NCBI GenBank assembly: GCA_964196195.1
Contig: CAXMSE010000055.1
Coordinates: 7,706-71,705 of the forward strand
Origin: OFTM10 sp964196195
Lineage (GTDB): Bacteria; Actinomycetota; Acidimicrobiia; Acidimicrobiales; Aldehydirespiratoraceae
Direction: 5' to 3'
Length of the DNA stretch: 64,000 nucleotides
Shown: positions 61,390 to 64,000 of the stretch, in pieces
Position numbering within the stretch: position 1 is the stretch's first letter
Layout of the letters: every line of letters starts with the position of its first letter
Notes under the pieces: generated by a model
The model's database searches: none
What the model was told of the DNA's origin: nothing
Seen by the model: the letters and a program-made list of their open reading frames with translations, nothing else
Position numbers and translations under genes: made by a program

Positions 61390-61909
61390 TCGAACACGGG
61401 ATCGTCACTGGTGGGCGGTTCGCGGCCTCAACGACTCCTCACAGAGGGGTCGAGGGGGCCGCGGCGGCGGTGGACAGGGAGCCCGCGACAGGAGTTGAAC
61501 CTGCGACCTGCTGTCTACAAGTTCCTTCACCTACGAACTTCGGAGTTCCCCCGCGTCGCGCCAAGGGTCAACTTTGCTGTCGTTCCAAGGGGGCCCTCTC
61601 TGGACGTTTCCCTCCGCGCCACGGGCTCTCAGTCAGTCTGAGCAACGAGTGAGCAACCCCCACCCTCCTGAGTCTGACGGGGCATATGCTCAACAGTCGG
61701 ACTCTCGTCGACGTTTTCTGCTCGGAGGCAAGTTGGTGGAGGAAGGTCTTCAATATTCTTTCGGTCCCTCAGCCAGCCTGTGCGCCGGGCATTGGGCGTG
61801 CAGTACGGTTGAACTATTCCATGCTGACGTCGCCGACGGCCCCGGCCGTCGATGTTGGAAACGGCAGTCGGCTGGGTTCATCCATCGGCGGATCACAAGG
61901 AGCGGAATC
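61390..61909. other. 520-bp non-coding gap
   Basis: Apart from the tRNA 3' half at 61480-61521 I see no gene. Short ORFs here, including one translating part of the tRNA remnant as RQELNLRPAVYKF, look spurious. The last 20 bp hold the AAGGAG ribosome binding site of the nuclease gene. Confidence 0.6.
61480..61521 (-). tRNA. tRNA-Thr(UGU) 3' half (remnant)
   Basis: On the - strand this reads as the 3' part of a tRNA: anticodon loop CTTGTAG (anticodon UGU), anticodon 3' stem ACAGC, variable loop AGGTC, T arm GCAGG-TTCAACT-CCTGT, acceptor strand CGCGGGC and discriminator T. The matching 5' half is absent; homology stops at the edge of the anticodon loop. Such 3' halves are typical of integration (att) sites. 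Confidence 0.6.
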
Positions 61910-64000
61910 ATGCGAACTCGACTGCGAAAGTTGGTGGGCCTCGGGGCCATCATCAGCGTGATTGGCGTCACGCCGATATCGACGGCGTCGGCGGTGAGCG
62001 CCCTCACCGACCCCGTGTTCATCAGCGAGATCCATTACGACAACGTTGGCAGCGACACCGGGGAGGCCCTCGAGGTCTTCGGGCCGACCTGCACCAACCT
62101 TTCGGGCTGGACGGTCGAGCTGTATAACGGCAGCGCGACGCAGCTGAACGTGTACAACACCATTTCGCTCAGCGGCTTCATCCCCGATCTCGGCGGCGGT
62201 TTCGGTGCGATCGCTGTCGAGCAGGCAGGAATCCAGAACGGCGACCCCGACGGTCTCGCCCTGATCGACGGCGGAGGAACCGTCCGGCAATTCCTCAGCT
62301 ACGAAGGCTCGTTCACCGCTGGCAGCGGTACGGCGGCGGGTCTGACGTCGACCGATATCGGTATCGCCGAGACCTCGGCCACCGCCGTCGGCACCTCGCT
62401 CCAACTGTCGGGCACCGGCGACACCTACGGTGACTTCACCTGGGTCACCGGAGCGGACAACTTCGATGGGCTCGGCCAGATGACACCCGACGGTGTCGGT
62501 GGCGATCCGAGCAGTTGCTCCGTGCCTGACATCCGATTCAACGAGTTGCACTACGACAACGCCGGCTCGGACGCCAACGAGGCGATCGAGGTGATCGCTC
62601 CGGCCGGCACCGATCTCACCGGTTGGTCGATCGTGCTGTATAACGGCCGCACCGGAGCGTCCTACAACACCGTCGTTCTCACAGGCATCGTCGCCGATCA
62701 AGGTGGCGGCAACGGGGTCGTGAGCACCTCGATCAGTGGCATCCAGAACGGGTCTCCCGACGGATTGGCTCTCGTCGACGGCACCGGTTCGGTCGTCGAG
62801 TTCCTCAGCTACGAAGGCTCGTTTGCGGCGGCCGACGGCCCGGCCATCGGCTTGGGTTCGACCGACATCGGTGCAAGCGAAATATCTTCGACCCTCGCCG
62901 ATCAATCGCTGCAACGCGACGACACAGGTGTCTGGGCCGGTCCGTTCTGCAACTCGTTCGGCGATCTCAACGAGTCATCGCCCGACACGTTGTGCCCCGT
63001 TCCGGCCCTCGAGGTCAAGATTCACGAAGTGCAGGGTAACGGAGCGACGTCGCCGCTCTTGGGCGTCCGCGTCATCATCGAAGGCGTGGTCGTCGGCGAC
63101 CAGGAAGGCCCGGCACCCGCTCTCCGCGGGTTCTTCGTCCAGGAAGAGGACGCCGACGCCGACGCCGACGCCGACACCTCAGAGGGCATGTTCGTGTTCA
63201 ACTTCAACTTCGACGATGTCAGCGTCGGCGACCTGGTCCGTGTCGAGGGCACCGTCAGCGAGTTCGGTGGCAACACCCAGCTCGGAAGCTTCGTCGAGAT
63301 CACGCCACTCGGTACCGCGCCGCTCCCGACGGCGACTGACATCGTGTTCCCGATCGAGACAGCGAACACCCTCGAGGAGTACGAGGGCATGTTGGCGACG
63401 TTCCCACAGACGCTCATCATCTCCGAGTACTTCAACTACGACCGCTTCGGCGACGTGGTCGTTGCGCTGCCCGCACCGGGCGAGGATCGGCCGTACAACC
63501 CGACGGCAGTGTTCGGTCCCGACACGCAGGAGGCGTTGGACCGGCAGGATCTCAACCAGCGGAGCCGGATCACCATCGACGACGGACTGACGTTCCAGAA
63601 CGTCGAGACGCCCGTCCACCCGATCAACCGCCAGCTGTTCTCCCAGGAGAACAGTTTCCGCGGTGGCGACCAGGTCACCGGCCTTACCGGGCCGCTCTAC
63701 CAGGCATTCGGCAGCCATCGCATCCTGCCGCTGGTCGAGGGCGGCTACGACACGTACACCCAGACCGAGCAGTCGGTAGCGCCCGATGACGTCGGTGGTG
63801 ACCTCACCGTCGCGACGATGAATGCGCTCAACTACTTCGTCACGATCGACGACGGTTCGAACAACTGTGGTCCGAACAACGACCAGAACTGTCGGGGCGC
63901 CGACAGCCAGTTCGAGCTCGACCGGCAGCGGGTCAAGTTGCTGAACGCCCTCGAGGGCCTCGACGCCGACGTGGTCGGAATGGTCGAACTCGAGAACACG
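61910..64000 (+). CDS. Secreted ExeM/NucH-type nuclease with lamin-tail domains (partial)
   Basis: The frame is open for 697 codons to the right edge. A signal peptide (ends near TASAVS, residue 30) is followed by two lamin-tail domains (about 35-165 and 200-330), which share motifs such as ISEIHYDNVG/FNELHYDNAG, IQNGDPDGLAL/IQNGSPDGLAL and FLSYEGSF. An OB-fold region (370-480; GVRVIIEGVVVGD, FFVQEED) and the start of an endonuclease/exonuclease/phosphatase domain (from about 630; VATMNALNYF, VVGMVELEN) come next. This is the order of extracellular DNases such as ExeM and NucH. AAGGAG lies 7 nt before the ATG. Its catalytic end lies outside the window. Confidence 0.9.
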   Translation, partial: MRTRLRKLVGLGAIISVIGVTPISTASAVSALTDPVFISEIHYDNVGSDTGEALEVFGPTCTNLSGWTVELYNGSATQLNVYNTISLSGFIPDLGGGFGAIAVEQAGIQNGDPDGLALIDGGGTVRQFLSYEGSFTAGSGTAAGLTSTDIGIAETSATAVGTSLQLSGTGDTYGDFTWVTGADNFDGLGQMTPDGVGGDPSSCSVPDIRFNELHYDNAGSDANEAIEVIAPAGTDLTGWSIVLYNGRTGASYNTVVLTGIVADQGGGNGVVSTSISGIQNGSPDGLALVDGTGSVVEFLSYEGSFAAADGPAIGLGSTDIGASEISSTLADQSLQRDDTGVWAGPFCNSFGDLNESSPDTLCPVPALEVKIHEVQGNGATSPLLGVRVIIEGVVVGDQEGPAPALRGFFVQEEDADADADADTSEGMFVFNFNFDDVSVGDLVRVEGTVSEFGGNTQLGSFVEITPLGTAPLPTATDIVFPIETANTLEEYEGMLATFPQTLIISEYFNYDRFGDVVVALPAPGEDRPYNPTAVFGPDTQEALDRQDLNQRSRITIDDGLTFQNVETPVHPINRQLFSQENSFRGGDQVTGLTGPLYQAFGSHRILPLVEGGYDTYTQTEQSVAPDDVGGDLTVATMNALNYFVTIDDGSNNCGPNNDQNCRGADSQFELDRQRVKLLNALEGLDADVVGMVELENT
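63149..63175 (+). repeat. In-frame hexanucleotide repeat (GACGCC)4
   Basis: Four GACGCC units plus GAC encode D-A-D-A-D-A-D-A-D (residues 414-422) inside the OB-fold region of the nuclease. Unit changes would keep the frame but alter the acidic loop length. Confidence 0.8.

Noticed and set aside
60873..61652. ORFs including ATGVEPATCCLQ and RQELNLRP stretches
   Set aside because: These are translations of the DoxX gene in another frame and of the tRNA T arm; such spurious proteins are common near tRNA remnants.

Overview
The window is a high-GC actinobacterial chromosome segment. It most resembles class Acidimicrobiia or a related deep actinobacterial lineage. The evidence is a WhiB regulator, a GlnR-like atypical response regulator beside two glutamine synthetases, a SigR/RsrA-type sigma/anti-sigma pair, a BldG-type switch, an F420-dependent (DDN-type) oxidoreductase, and many genes whose start codon lies 6-8 nt after a TANNNT -10 element, which predicts leaderless mRNAs. 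From about 18.1 to 60.7 kb the gene order follows, with gaps and substitutions, what I recall of the Mycobacterium tuberculosis Rv3661 to Rv3579 stretch: HAD phosphatase, Ssd/CpaE, CpaF, TadB, TadC, DUF4244, TadE, helicase, topA, holB, DUF2342 protein, tilS, hpt, DUF2520 protein, panC, coaX, lysS, clpC, radA, ispD, ispF and a SpoU methyltransferase. No insertion sequence, prophage or CRISPR array was seen.

Layout. 0-4.3 kb: whiB, then a reverse-strand operon phosphotransferase-selA-selB. The matching selenocysteine tRNA (selC, anticodon UCA) lies alone at 17.9 kb, so the window carries three of the four core selenocysteine components; no selD was seen. 4.3-10.9 kb: fxsA, a GGDEF-EAL protein with a decayed EAL half, a broken mrp, a HesB/ErpA protein, a Tat-type lipoprotein divergent from an unusually compact Fe-S/molybdopterin oxidoreductase, ridA and a small membrane protein. 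10.9-17.8 kb: a nitrogen block (glnR-like, glnA, glnII, nadE) with a candidate GlnR operator between the two synthetases, then a principal-type sigma factor. 18-22.9 kb: a tight-adherence (Tad) pilus operon. 22.9-33.7 kb: helicase, BldG-like and RsbW-like switch, nhaA, topA, MFS transporter, tmk and holB.

33.7-38.3 kb: tRNA-Thr(CGU), a SigR/RsrA-like pair with a candidate SigR promoter before a tiny zinc-site protein, then DUF2342, tilS and hpt, led by a 43-codon microprotein. 38.3-49.5 kb: a pseudo-phosphatase, panC, a DDN-type protein, phosphomannomutase and purine nucleoside phosphorylase, coaX-lysS, and an atypical SDR with an alpha/beta hydrolase. 49.5-60.7 kb: an FG-GAP repeat protein, polyprenyl diphosphate synthase, clpC, an LppM-like/pseudo-HAD membrane fusion, radA, a Crp regulator, ispD-ispF and a SpoU methyltransferase. 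60.8-64 kb: a DoxX-like protein, a 3' half of tRNA-Thr(UGU) that may be an old attachment site, and a secreted ExeM/NucH-type nuclease cut by the right edge.

Most genes are housekeeping. The candidates for something new are the degenerate-enzyme proteins (pseudo-DSP, pseudo-HAD fusion, compact molybdoenzyme, atypical SDR), the microproteins with leaderless promoters, the kinase in the sel operon, and the operator and promoter arrangements listed in the findings. I did not find a clear, self-contained novel defence or mobile system.
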